From: Alphaproteobacteria bacterium 65-37
GTDB lineage: Bacteria > Pseudomonadota > Alphaproteobacteria > Reyranellales > Reyranellaceae
Assembly (NCBI GenBank): GCA_001897995.1
Contig: MKRV01000299.1
Location: 1 to 42,446, forward strand
Length of the DNA stretch: 42,446 nt
Reading direction: 5' to 3'
Shown here: piece after piece, positions 7,716-15,339 of the stretch
Position numbering within the stretch: the stretch's first letter is position 1
How the letters are laid out: the number at the start of each line of letters is the position of its first letter
Translations under genes and position numbers: made by a program
Notes under the pieces: model-generated
Database searches by the model: none
Told to the model about the DNA's origin: nothing
The model's input: the letters and a program-made list of their open reading frames with translations, nothing else

Positions 7716-9550
7716 CAGGCACTCCCTCCTGCTGGGATCGTCTCGGGATCGGCCGGCTCGGCATAGAGCCGCGCCACTTCGGCCGCGCGGACTTCGAGCA
7801 CACGACGGCCGTTGATCGAGCGTTTGTCCGTCACCTCGCCGGCCGCTGCCGATGGCGGCGTCACGAGCGGCAACAGGCGCCGCACGCGGCCACTCGAACC
7901 GCCGGCGCGATCGTTGAAGGCCGCGAGCAGCCGGGCCACTGCCGGACGCCACGCCGCCGGGCCGCTGCCGACGGCGGCCCGGCAGGCGGCCTCGTCGAGC
8001 CAGACCAGAGCGCCGAGCCACGGCCGATCGGGCGCGGCGATCACCAGGTCGCGCACATAGGGCTGCAGCGCATCGATCAACTGACTGCGCAGAGTCGTCG
8101 CCTGCACCCAGGTGCCGGAGGCGAGCTTGAATTCCTCGGAGAGGCGACCGGCAAAGGCGATACCCGCTTCGGGCCGACTTTCGTCGACCCAGCGCGCCGT
8201 GTCACCGGTGCGGAAGTAACCTTCGTCATCGAAGGCTTCGGCCGTGGCCGCGGCGTTGCGATAGTAGCCGGGCGTGACGTTGGGACCTTTGACGCGCAGC
8301 TCGTAGCGCGATGCCGACGGCTCCCCGCCCATCGGCACCAGCTTGGCGAGCAGGCCGGGCTGCGGCAAGCCGAGCACGCCGGTACGCTCGACATTCCAGT
8401 AGACCATCAACCCGGTGCTGGTGGTTTCCGTCATGCCCCAGCCGCAGTCGAACGGCAGGCGCGTTCCGAGTTGCCGCGTGGCGATGCTCTGCAGGCGATC
8501 GAAGCTTTCCTGCGGCAGCAGCGCGCCGCCATAGCCCACGCTCTGCATGTTCTTGAAGAACTTGGCGCTGAGATCGGCGTCGCCTTCGAGCGCATCGAGC
8601 AGCAGCGGGAAGGCGGCAGGCACGGTGGCGAAGCTGGAAGGCTGCAGCTCGCGCAGGTTCTCCAGGGTTTCCTCGAAGCGGCCGGGGACAGGCCGACCGC
8701 CATCGATGAACAGCGATCCCGCGATGCGCACGATGCTGCCGAGCACCGCATTGCCGCCCCAGGTGTGATGCCAGGGCAGCCAGTCGAGGGCGACGGCGAC
8801 GATATCGTCGGCGAGCGGTTCGCTGACGGCGAGGATCATCTCGGCCGATGCCGCAAGATTGCCATGGCTGTTCAGCACGGCCTTGGGCAAGCCGGTCGAG
8901 CCCGACGTGAAGAGAAGCTTGGCCGGCGTCTCGGCCGTGATATGGCCGCGCCGTTCGGCGACCGCGGCGTCGATCGAACACGACGTCAGCACCGCAAAGG
9001 CGATGCCGCGCCGGCCGTCGACGGTGACGAGGCGCGCCCCTCTCTGCTCGGCACGATCGAGTGCCTGAGCGTAGTGCGCGGACTCCTGTGCGAAGACCAG
9101 CGCCGGCGCGACGATGTCGAGCGCATGATCGAGGCGCGCCGGATCCGCGGCTTGGGCATAGGCCGGCGAGATCGCCGCGACCAGCACCCCGGCGCGCAGG
9201 GCGCCGAACAGGAACAGCGCATGTTCGAGGCTGTTGTCCGACAGAATCGCGACCGGTGGCGAGTGCGGTCCCAGGCCCTGAGCGATCAGCCACGAGGCGA
9301 TCGCACCGGTTCGTGCCCACGCCTCGCTATAGCTGAGCGGCTGCCAGCGTCGTTCAGCGCCGCGACGCTCGGCGAGGAACGTGACGTCGGGCCGCAACAG
9401 GGCCGCGCGCTCCAGCCAGTCGATGATCAGTGGCAGATTTTCAGGAAGCGGACGACCGGCGGAGAGAATGAGCGAACCGTCGGCCCGTCTTTCGACGAAA
9501 ACCGTTGGCGTCGGCCGATTGAGCACGCGCATAGGCGCCAGGTGGCTCAC
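7715..9550 (-). CDS. AMP-dependent acyl-CoA ligase, feruloyl-CoA synthase-like
   Basis: ANL-superfamily ligase of 611 residues, expected to activate a carboxylic acid with ATP and CoA. The P-loop-like motif is LLFTSGSTGLPKAVLNSHGN, followed by LDWLPWHHTWGGN, GWGMTETTSTG, GPNVTPGYYRN and FRTGDTARW. The blocks LDWLPWHHTWGGN, VKGPNVTPGYYR and FKLASGTWV, and the C-terminal DKRSINGRRVLE, resemble feruloyl-CoA synthase more than medium- or long-chain ligases. It is the first gene of the operon and is joined to the permease by a one-base stop/start overlap, so the imported compound may be its substrate. Phenylpropanoid specificity is inferred from resemblance; another aryl or short acyl acid is possible. 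Confidence 0.85.
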   Translation of the reverse strand: MSHLAPMRVLNRPTPTVFVERRADGSLILSAGRPLPENLPLIIDWLERAALLRPDVTFLAERRGAERRWQPLSYSEAWARTGAIASWLIAQGLGPHSPPVAILSDNSLEHALFLFGALRAGVLVAAISPAYAQAADPARLDHALDIVAPALVFAQESAHYAQALDRAEQRGARLVTVDGRRGIAFAVLTSCSIDAAVAERRGHITAETPAKLLFTSGSTGLPKAVLNSHGNLAASAEMILAVSEPLADDIVAVALDWLPWHHTWGGNAVLGSIVRIAGSLFIDGGRPVPGRFEETLENLRELQPSSFATVPAAFPLLLDALEGDADLSAKFFKNMQSVGYGGALLPQESFDRLQSIATRQLGTRLPFDCGWGMTETTSTGLMVYWNVERTGVLGLPQPGLLAKLVPMGGEPSASRYELRVKGPNVTPGYYRNAAATAEAFDDEGYFRTGDTARWVDESRPEAGIAFAGRLSEEFKLASGTWVQATTLRSQLIDALQPYVRDLVIAAPDRPWLGALVWLDEAACRAAVGSGPAAWRPAVARLLAAFNDRAGGSSGRVRRLLPLVTPPSAAAGEVTDKRSINGRRVLEVRAAEVARLYAEPADPETIPAGGSA

Positions 9551-9635
9551 CCGTTGAAGTCTCCCGAATTGTCGTTTCCTCAGATGTCCGCTTCAGCGGA
9601 ACGCATTGTTGGCGACAGGCTCGGAGATTGCAGTT

Positions 9636-9657
9636 CGACTGTCAATCACTACAGTCG
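9636..9657. promoter_or_regulatory. Inverted repeat upstream of the ligase-transporter operon
   Basis: CGACTGT (9636-9642) and ACAGTCG (9651-9657) flank an 8-nt spacer, about 85 bp upstream of the ligase start and just past the stop of the SGNH hydrolase gene (both minus strand). It has no T-run, so an operator for the operon is as likely as a terminator for the gene before it. There is no direct evidence for either. Confidence 0.35.
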
Positions 9658-9660
9658 ACT

Positions 9661-10830
9661 TCAACGCAAATTGAGCTTCCGACTCACCGCGCCTGCGACC
9701 ATGCCGTTGGTGAATGCATTGGGATGGCCGTCATGCGGAATCATGATCTTCGCCGACTCCATCCCCGTGGTCAGCGCATCGACCCGCACCATCGGCGTCC
9801 CGAGCTTGCGCACCTGCTGCAAGGTCGACAGCAGGAGGGAATGGGCGACGCGCGAATCGCCCTCTTCCGGCTGTGATTGTTCGTCGGGCCAGGAATAGAT
9901 GATGAGAAGCGGCGCATTGAACTTCTCGCGCGCCAGCGCCTGCAGCTTCGCCATCATCGCAACGAACAGCTCGCTCTGCTCTTCCTGGCGCTGGCGCATG
10001 CCGATGGCCTGGATGAAGGCGAACTGTTCGCCGAGCAGATACTTCGCGCCGGCGATGGGATTGCGCCAGCGATACTCGGTGAAGGTGCCAGTCCAGCGCA
10101 GCGCGCCATTCTCCAGGACGTACCGCGGCGAGCTGCCGAGCCAGCCACCGTCACCGGTGGTGCGTGCGAGCTGGGCCGGGATGATCCAGGTCACGACGGC
10201 TTTGACGTTCCTGTCCTTGTAGCGGTCGAGCAGTCCCGCTTCGAAGGCGCGGATCAGGTGGTTCGGTGCATAGCCCGGCACGCCGAGATTGACGCCCTGC
10301 ACCTTCAGCCCGTTCAGCTTGGTGAATTGCGCCGCGAGCGCTTCGGTGTCGGCAAGGCCCTGGCCGAAAGTGAAAGAGTCGCCAAGGAAGAGATAGGTAT
10401 CGGCGCCGGCCTCGGCCGATGGCGTCACGCGCGCAGCGGTCGCATCGAAATGATAGGTGGTGCGATAGACCGGCTCGCCGCCGAACGTCGCTGTGGCGAT
10501 GACACGGGTATCGGGTTGCGGCCGGAAGCCCAGGATCGGATCAGGCGGCGGCCACCATTTGGGATCGGTCGTGCGGACCAGGCCGCGGCCCATCGGCGTA
10601 GGCGACAGGAAGCCGGCGAAGGCATCGAGCACGGCCAGGCTGATCGCCAGCGCGGCGACCACCAGCGCAGCAGTGCGCCAGCGATTGCCTTGCAGAAGGA
10701 CGACACCCGCGATGGCCAGCACCGCCGCCACCAGGCAGGCCCAGATCGCCGAATTGAGCGCGACGGCCACGAGACCAACCGCCAGGAGAAAGGCACCGCT
10801 CAGGGAAAGGTTACGATATGTGCCGGCCAT
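9661..10830 (-). CDS. Membrane-anchored SGNH/GDSL-type hydrolase-like protein
   Basis: 389 residues. The N-terminus has about three hydrophobic segments (residues 8-28, 29-47 and 53-72). A soluble domain follows, beginning near DPILGFRPQPDTRV. Block I is FLGDSFTFGQG with the likely nucleophile Ser, and block V is DGHPNAFTN with the His, as in SGNH esterases and O-acyltransferase-associated hydrolases. Three membrane segments would place the catalytic part in the periplasm. Family members often act on acylated polysaccharides, but the substrate here is unknown. It is divergent from the CaiB-family gene, with 60 bp between the starts, and is separated from the ligase operon by 110 bp. Confidence 0.75.
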   Translation of the reverse strand: MAGTYRNLSLSGAFLLAVGLVAVALNSAIWACLVAAVLAIAGVVLLQGNRWRTAALVVAALAISLAVLDAFAGFLSPTPMGRGLVRTTDPKWWPPPDPILGFRPQPDTRVIATATFGGEPVYRTTYHFDATAARVTPSAEAGADTYLFLGDSFTFGQGLADTEALAAQFTKLNGLKVQGVNLGVPGYAPNHLIRAFEAGLLDRYKDRNVKAVVTWIIPAQLARTTGDGGWLGSSPRYVLENGALRWTGTFTEYRWRNPIAGAKYLLGEQFAFIQAIGMRQRQEEQSELFVAMMAKLQALAREKFNAPLLIIYSWPDEQSQPEEGDSRVAHSLLLSTLQQVRKLGTPMVRVDALTTGMESAKIMIPHDGHPNAFTNGMVAGAVSRKLNLR

Positions 10831-10890
10831 TGACCTGAAGGCGCTCCCCGAGGGTAGGCTGCGGTGTAGGCGTTCGAAAGGAAAACATCA

Positions 10891-12102
10891 ATGAGCGGTC
10901 AGTTGCCGCTGCAGGGTCTCCGCGTACTCGATCTGGCGAGTTTCATCGCGGGCCCTGTAGCCACAACGGTGATGGGGGATTACGGCGCGGAGGTCATCAA
11001 GATCGAACCGCCCGGCGAAGGCGACCCGCAGCGCAAGCTGGGGCAAGCCCATTCGGTGCCCCAGCATCCGGTCAATTTCTGTTGGCACCTGGTCAATCGC
11101 AACAAGCGATCGGTGGTGCTCGATCTCAAGCATCCCGAGGGTCGCGTCGCCTTCGACCGGCTGCTGGCCACCGCCGACGTCATGGTGGTGAACTTTCCGC
11201 TCAAGGTGCGTGAACGTTTGCGCATGCGCTATGCCGACGTGAAGCACGTCAATCCGCGGCTGATCTATGCCTCGATGACGGGCTACGGCGAGAGCGGCCC
11301 CGATGCCGAACAGCCGGGCTTCGATTCGACGGCTTTTTTTGCACGGTCCGGACTGCTCGATGGCCTGACCTACGAAGGCGGTCCGCCGGCCTTCTCCCTG
11401 CCGGCGCAGGGCGACCAGATGACCGGCATGAACCTGTTCGCCGCCATCGCCATGGCTTTGCTGCACCGGGAACGCACCGGCGAAGGCAGCGAAGTCGCCA
11501 CGTCCCTGCATGCCAGCGGCCTGTGGTCGAACGCCATCCTGGCGCAGGGCGCCCTGCTCGGCGCCTTCGTCGCGCCGCGGCCACCGCGCACCAAGCCGCG
11601 CAGCGCGCTCGCCAATCAGTACCGCACCGCCGACGGCCGCTGGATCCAGCTCACCATCGTGCGCGAGGACAAACTGTGGCCCGAGCTCTGCAAGGCGATG
11701 GAGCGCACCGACCTGATGGACGATCCGCGCTTCAAGACCCAGGAGAGCCGGCGCGCGCATGCGACGGAGCTGGCCCAGCTGCTCGATCCGATCTTCGCCA
11801 GCCGCCCCTGGCTCGAGTGGCGCGAGCGCCTGCGCCGTCACGAGATCACCTTCGGCCTGCTCGGCATCCTGCGCGACGTGCCCGACGACCATCAGGCCGT
11901 GGCCAACGGTGCGGTGGTGGAGAGCACGACGGCCGACATGCCGCGCACGATCTCGGCGCCCATCCGGCTGTCCTTCGCCGCCGAGACCACGGCACCAGGT
12001 CCCGGTCCCGACTACGGCGCCCATACCGACGAGGTGCTGGTCGAGCTGGGTTACGCCGAGGACGAGATCAGGAAGTTGCGCGACGGCCGCGCGATCGGCT
12101 GA
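10891..12102 (+). CDS. CaiB/BaiF-family CoA-transferase
   Basis: Class III CoA-transferase, 403 residues, moving CoA between carboxylic acids in the cytoplasm. The N-terminus (LPLQGLRVLDLASFIAGPVATTVMGDYGAEVIKIEPP) is the family signature. ASMTGYGESGP lies near residue 128. The catalytic Asp of this family is most likely the one in AQGDQMTG (about residue 175). The start ATG at 10891 follows AAAGGA. It stands alone on the plus strand between two minus-strand genes. Substrates cannot be read from sequence, since this family covers formyl-, succinyl-, carnitine- and aryl-CoA transferases. Confidence 0.92.
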   Translation: MSGQLPLQGLRVLDLASFIAGPVATTVMGDYGAEVIKIEPPGEGDPQRKLGQAHSVPQHPVNFCWHLVNRNKRSVVLDLKHPEGRVAFDRLLATADVMVVNFPLKVRERLRMRYADVKHVNPRLIYASMTGYGESGPDAEQPGFDSTAFFARSGLLDGLTYEGGPPAFSLPAQGDQMTGMNLFAAIAMALLHRERTGEGSEVATSLHASGLWSNAILAQGALLGAFVAPRPPRTKPRSALANQYRTADGRWIQLTIVREDKLWPELCKAMERTDLMDDPRFKTQESRRAHATELAQLLDPIFASRPWLEWRERLRRHEITFGLLGILRDVPDDHQAVANGAVVESTTADMPRTISAPIRLSFAAETTAPGPGPDYGAHTDEVLVELGYAEDEIRKLRDGRAIG

Positions 12103-12112
12103 CGGCAGGCAC

Positions 12113-12149
12113 CTCGGGCCTGGCCGCCCGAGCGTCAGGCGGCTCGGGC
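12113..12149. terminator. Alternative hairpins between convergent genes
   Basis: CTCGGGC (12113-12119) can pair with GCCCGAG (12126-12132). The same GCCCGAGC (12126-12133) can instead pair with GCTCGGGC (12142-12149), so the two stems exclude each other. The site separates the convergent CaiB-type gene and ABC ATPase gene and overlaps the ATPase stop codon. There is no T-run, so terminator function is inferred from position only. Confidence 0.4.
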
Positions 12150-12950
12150 GAAGGGCGTGGGCCTCCCACCGCCGAGATGGCCACCGCCGAGATGGCCACC
12201 GCCGAGATGGCCACTGCCGAGATGGCGGCGGATATCGGCGACGATCGCGGCGTCGGCATCGTCGTTGCGACGGCGCGGCCGCGGTGTCTCGATCGCATGG
12301 TCGGCCACGGTGCGGCCGGGCGCACCGGCCAGCACGACGACGCGATCGGCGAGGTAGGTCGCCTCCTCGATGTCGTGCGTCACGAACAGGATGGTCTTGC
12401 CCGTCGCCTGCCAGATTCTGGTGAGCTCGTCCTGCAGGCTTTCGCGCGAGATGGCGTCGAGGGCGGAGAACGGTTCGTCCATCAGCAGCACTTCGGGCTC
12501 GACGGCAAGCGCGCGCGCCAGCGCCACCCGCTGCCGCTGACCGCCCGAGAGCTGATGCGGCCAGCGCCGGGCGAGGTGGGCAAGGCCCACGACGCCCAGG
12601 GCGTCGAGCGCCTTGGCGTGCCGCTCGGCGCGGGAGAGACCGCGCCCTTCGAGACCGAAAGCGACATTGTCGATCACCCGCCGCCAGGGCAGCAGGCGCG
12701 AGTCCTGGAACACCAGCGCGACCGGCTGACGCTCGGTCGACTGCGTGTCGAGGCTCACCGTGCCGGCACTCGCCTTGGCGAGGCCGATCAACACACGCAG
12801 CAGAGTGGACTTGCCGACGCCCGACGCGCCGACGATGGCGATGAAGGCGCCGCGCGGAATGGCGAGGTCGAGCCCCTGCAGCACGTCGGTGCGGCGGCCG
12901 TCGCGCTCGAAGGTGAGGCCAAGACCCCGGATGTCGATCACGCTTTCCAT
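12135..12950 (-). CDS. Nitrate/sulfonate-type ABC transporter ATPase with Gly-His repeat tail
   Basis: ATPase of the SsuB/TauB/NrtD class. Walker A is GASGVGKSTLLR, the signature SGGQRQRVALARAL, Walker B VLLMDEPFSALD and the H-loop ILFVTHDIEEA. ATG at 12950 (MESVIDIRGLGLTFERDG) was chosen, with GAGAGG 11 nt upstream. A GTG at 12962 would add four residues. Either start overlaps the end of the permease gene. The C-terminus is odd: after ADIRRHLGS come four to five copies of a GHLGG unit and a short tail, RPTPFARAA. This comes from a 15-bp tandem repeat in the DNA. The core is certain. The tail may be a recent expansion with little function, or a metal-binding extension. Confidence 0.92.
   Translation of the reverse strand: MESVIDIRGLGLTFERDGRRTDVLQGLDLAIPRGAFIAIVGASGVGKSTLLRVLIGLAKASAGTVSLDTQSTERQPVALVFQDSRLLPWRRVIDNVAFGLEGRGLSRAERHAKALDALGVVGLAHLARRWPHQLSGGQRQRVALARALAVEPEVLLMDEPFSALDAISRESLQDELTRIWQATGKTILFVTHDIEEATYLADRVVVLAGAPGRTVADHAIETPRPRRRNDDADAAIVADIRRHLGSGHLGGGHLGGGHLGGGRPTPFARAA
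12171..12230 (+). repeat. 15-bp tandem repeat inside the 3' end of the ABC ATPase gene
   Basis: The unit GCCGAGATGGCCACC occurs at 12171-12185 and 12186-12200, with one change at 12201-12215 (ends ACT). A fourth, diverged copy lies at 12216-12230. On the minus strand it encodes the repeated pentapeptide GHLGG. The near-identity of the copies suggests slippage expansion. Because the unit length is a multiple of three, copy number can change without shifting the frame. Confidence 0.95.
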
Positions 12951-13747
12951 CGCAGCAACCACCTCTCGCCCAGCAGGAACAACGAATCGAGCAGACCGTA
13001 GAGCGCCGCCATGGTCAGCATGTAGACGATGACGATGTCAGTCGCGAGCAGGGCCGAGGCTTCGATCATGCGATGGCCGAGGCCGGGCACGCCGAAGATC
13101 TCGGCGGCGACGACGGCCATCCAGGCCTGCCCCAGCGCCGTGCGCAAGCCGACCAGAATGCCGGGCAGCGCCGCCGGCAGGTAGATCTTGAAGAGCTTCT
13201 CGTGGGCGGCGCGGAAGCCGAAGGCGTCGGCCACTTCGAGGAGGTCGCGGTCGACGGCCCGCACCGCGCCGTGGGCGGCGAAGAACACGATCCAGAAGAC
13301 CGAGATGGTGATGATGAAGACCGCCGCCGAAGGCGTGACACCGAACCAGATGATGGCGAAGGGTGCCCAGGCGAGGCCGGGAATCGGTCGCAGCACGCGC
13401 ACGACCCAGGCGGTGAGGTCTTCGGCGACCCGCGACATGCCGGTGAGCACGCCAAGGGCGACGCCGAGCAGGGAGCCCAGAACCAGCCCCAGCGCATAAT
13501 GGCTCAGGCTGCCGGTGACGGCGGTGAACCACATGCCGGAGGCGAGCTCGCTCTGGAACGCGGCCGGGATCGCGAGCGGCCCCGGCAGCATCATCGGATT
13601 GACGAGGCCGAGCGAGGGCACCGCCTGCCAGATCAGCAGAAAGGCGAGCAGTCCCGCGGCACCCAAACCGACCGAGCTGAAGACGTTGAGCTTCGCGCGG
13701 CGGGCCGCTGGCGCGGCCGGCAATGCGGCGGTTTCGGTGAGCGCCAT
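12938..13747 (-). CDS. Nitrate/sulfonate-type ABC transporter permease (SsuC/TauC family)
   Basis: Inner-membrane permease, 269 residues. The ATG at 13747 shares one base with the stop of the binding-protein gene (TGATG). Membrane segments include LGAAGLLAFLLIWQAV, ALGLVLGSLLGVALGVLTG and VFIITISVFWIVFFAAHG. The EAA-type loop is DLLEVADAFGFRAAHEKLFKIYLPAALPGI, close to the family form EAARTLGAs...vvlPaalP. It is the middle gene of the import operon and forms the channel for the ATPase at 12135-12950. Confidence 0.95.
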   Translation of the reverse strand: MALTETAALPAAPAARRAKLNVFSSVGLGAAGLLAFLLIWQAVPSLGLVNPMMLPGPLAIPAAFQSELASGMWFTAVTGSLSHYALGLVLGSLLGVALGVLTGMSRVAEDLTAWVVRVLRPIPGLAWAPFAIIWFGVTPSAAVFIITISVFWIVFFAAHGAVRAVDRDLLEVADAFGFRAAHEKLFKIYLPAALPGILVGLRTALGQAWMAVVAAEIFGVPGLGHRMIEASALLATDIVIVYMLTMAALYGLLDSLFLLGERWLLRWKA

Positions 13748-14808
13748 CAGCCGGGCCGCCGCGCCTTCTCGAAGTAGGTGAGGTCGAACAGCTCGTCGAG
13801 ATTGGCCGCTTCCTTCAGCGACCCGAGCTTCACCTGATAGGCTTCCATTTCCTTGGCCGGTGCCACCACCTGCCGCGGATCGATGACGAACCTGGTGGCC
13901 GGCGACTTCAGCGCCGCCTTGATGATATCGAGGTCGACGATGCCCTTGGCCAGGGTCGCGGCGACTGCGGGTGCGGCACGATCGGGATCGCGCGTCAGGA
14001 GATCGCCGGCGCGGACCAGCGCGTCGACCAGCGCCTGCACCGCCGCGGGATGCTTCTTGAGGAAGGCGCCCGAGATGCCGACCACGGTGCCGGGCTGGCC
14101 GGGGAACAGCTTGTCGCCGACCTCGATCAGCTTGATGCCGGGATTGCTCTTCTGGATGATCGAGAGGGCCGGCTCGCGCACCGTGGCGCCTTCCACGGCA
14201 TCGGCCAGCACCGCCTGCTGCGTTGCATCGATACCCATGGCGACGATCTCGACGTCGTCGCGGTTGGCCTTGATCACCTCCCACAGCCAGTACTGCAGGG
14301 TCGTGTTGGGCACCGAGCCGGCCGGCTGGGTGGCGAGCCGTGCCGCTTTGCCGGTGGCGACGCGATAGCGCTTGAAGGCCTCGGCCGGCGCAACGCCTTC
14401 AGCGAAATGCTGGGCGAGCCGCGGGCTGCCGACGAACACGTTCTCGCCGCTCGCCGTAGCCGCCACCACCTTCACGTCGATGCCGCGCGAACGGGCGACG
14501 CCGAGCGGGGCGATGCCCGCGACGTAGACGTCGACCGTGCCCGAGGCCAGCGCCTGGATGGCGTGCGGCCCCGACTGGAAGGTGGTGAAGGCGAGATCGA
14601 GCCCCGCTTCCTTCGTCCAACCCTCCTTGTCGGCGACCAGGATCGGCGCGATGCCGATCACCGGGATGTTGCCGACTCGGACGGGCACGCGTCCTCCCGC
14701 AGCCTTGGGATCCTGCGCGGCGGCCGAACGCGACAGGATCGCGGAGGCCGCCAGGAGCGATGCGCCGCCAGCCAGGAAGGCGCGGCGTGGAACGAAGGTC
14801 GGGATCAT
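13747..14808 (-). CDS. ABC transporter substrate-binding protein, SsuA/TauA-like, Tat-type signal
   Basis: Periplasmic binding protein of 353 residues. The start ATG at 14808 has a purine-rich site (AAGAAAGAG) upstream and yields MIPTFVPRRAFLAGGASLLAASAIL, a twin-arginine-like signal (RRAFLAG) with cleavage near AAA/QD. An in-frame start at 14862 would add 18 charged residues ahead of the signal and is less likely. The mature domain has the NMT1/SsuA pattern: VRVGNIPVIGIAPILVADKEGWTKEAGLDLAF, then QSGPHAIQALASGTVDVYVAG. Aliphatic sulfonates, taurine, nitrate or aromatic sulfonates are possible ligands. No desulfonation gene lies next to it, so the substrate stays open. Confidence 0.92.
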   Translation of the reverse strand: MIPTFVPRRAFLAGGASLLAASAILSRSAAAQDPKAAGGRVPVRVGNIPVIGIAPILVADKEGWTKEAGLDLAFTTFQSGPHAIQALASGTVDVYVAGIAPLGVARSRGIDVKVVAATASGENVFVGSPRLAQHFAEGVAPAEAFKRYRVATGKAARLATQPAGSVPNTTLQYWLWEVIKANRDDVEIVAMGIDATQQAVLADAVEGATVREPALSIIQKSNPGIKLIEVGDKLFPGQPGTVVGISGAFLKKHPAAVQALVDALVRAGDLLTRDPDRAAPAVAATLAKGIVDLDIIKAALKSPATRFVIDPRQVVAPAKEMEAYQVKLGSLKEAANLDELFDLTYFEKARRPG

Positions 14809-14827
14809 CGAAGCTCTTTCTTCTCTG

Positions 14828-15025
14828 TCAGGCGCGGGCCGCGGCGCCGGCGCGACTGGCACTCAGCCGGGCCGCCGCCAAACGCGCATGGCCGAGCGTG
14901 GTGAACTGCGTGCCGTCCAGCTCGAAGAACGGACGGGCAGTGGCGTGGAAACGGAAGGCGTTGCCGTCGCGCAGGACGATGCCCGCAGGCTCGCCCCAGA
15001 TTTCGACGATGAATGGATCAGACAT
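14828..15025 (-). CDS. Small conserved-looking protein leading the sulfonate-type ABC operon
   Basis: 65 residues. The start ATG at 15025 is preceded by AAGGAG at good spacing; another in-frame start at 15046 would add seven residues. The sequence begins MSDPFIVEIWGEPAGIVLRD and continues through a phenylalanine-rich middle to an Ala/Arg-rich end. It has no signal peptide or membrane segment. It ends 19 bp before the binding-protein start on the same strand, so it is probably co-transcribed and translated first. I do not recognise a named family. The good ribosome-binding site and the operon position support a real gene. Confidence 0.6.
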   Translation of the reverse strand: MSDPFIVEIWGEPAGIVLRDGNAFRFHATARPFFELDGTQFTTLGHARLAAARLSASRAGAAARA

Positions 15026-15285
15026 GACTGCACTCCTTCGGCCCAAGGGCCAGGCTCAACTGGAAACTGTCTTCAGCTTTTGCGGCGTCAGCCGCGTCGA
15101 CAGGTCGAGCGAAGGAAGGAGATCGGGCGAGTCATTGTCGTCTCTGCAATCGGTTGTCTTGCGACCTCGCTGACATGCCCTCTAACCGGCGCAGAGACAA
15201 TGAAGGCAGTTGCCGTATTTCACGGCCAGACAGAAGGAAGCGTGCGCAGGGGCGACCGGCGAGGAAAAATTCTTCTCCTCACACG
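15026..15285. promoter_or_regulatory. Upstream region of the sulfonate-type ABC operon
   Basis: A gene-free stretch between the argC terminator and the 65-residue gene, so it should hold the promoter of the minus-strand transporter operon. GTCTCTGC (15140-15147) and GCAGAGAC (15191-15198) form a widely spaced inverted repeat that could be a pair of half-sites. No convincing -35/-10 pair stands out, and no known riboswitch was recognised. Confidence 0.4.
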
Positions 15286-15314
15286 AAAACGCCCGGTCCT
15301 GTTGGACCGGGCGT
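15286..15314 (-). terminator. Rho-independent terminator of argC
   Basis: ACGCCCGGTCC (15289-15299) pairs with GGACCGGGCGT (15304-15314) around a 4-nt loop. Read on the minus strand, the stem is followed by a short T-run (GTTTTCG). It begins 26 bp after the argC stop. This is the clearest intrinsic terminator in the window. Confidence 0.85.
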
Positions 15315-15339
15315 CGTCCTTTTAGAACGTCGGAGCTCG

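Noticed and set aside
12171..12230. Possible CRISPR-like repeat array
   Set aside because: The 15-bp units are directly adjacent with no spacers and lie inside a coding frame. The array at 32214-32280 is likewise spacerless.
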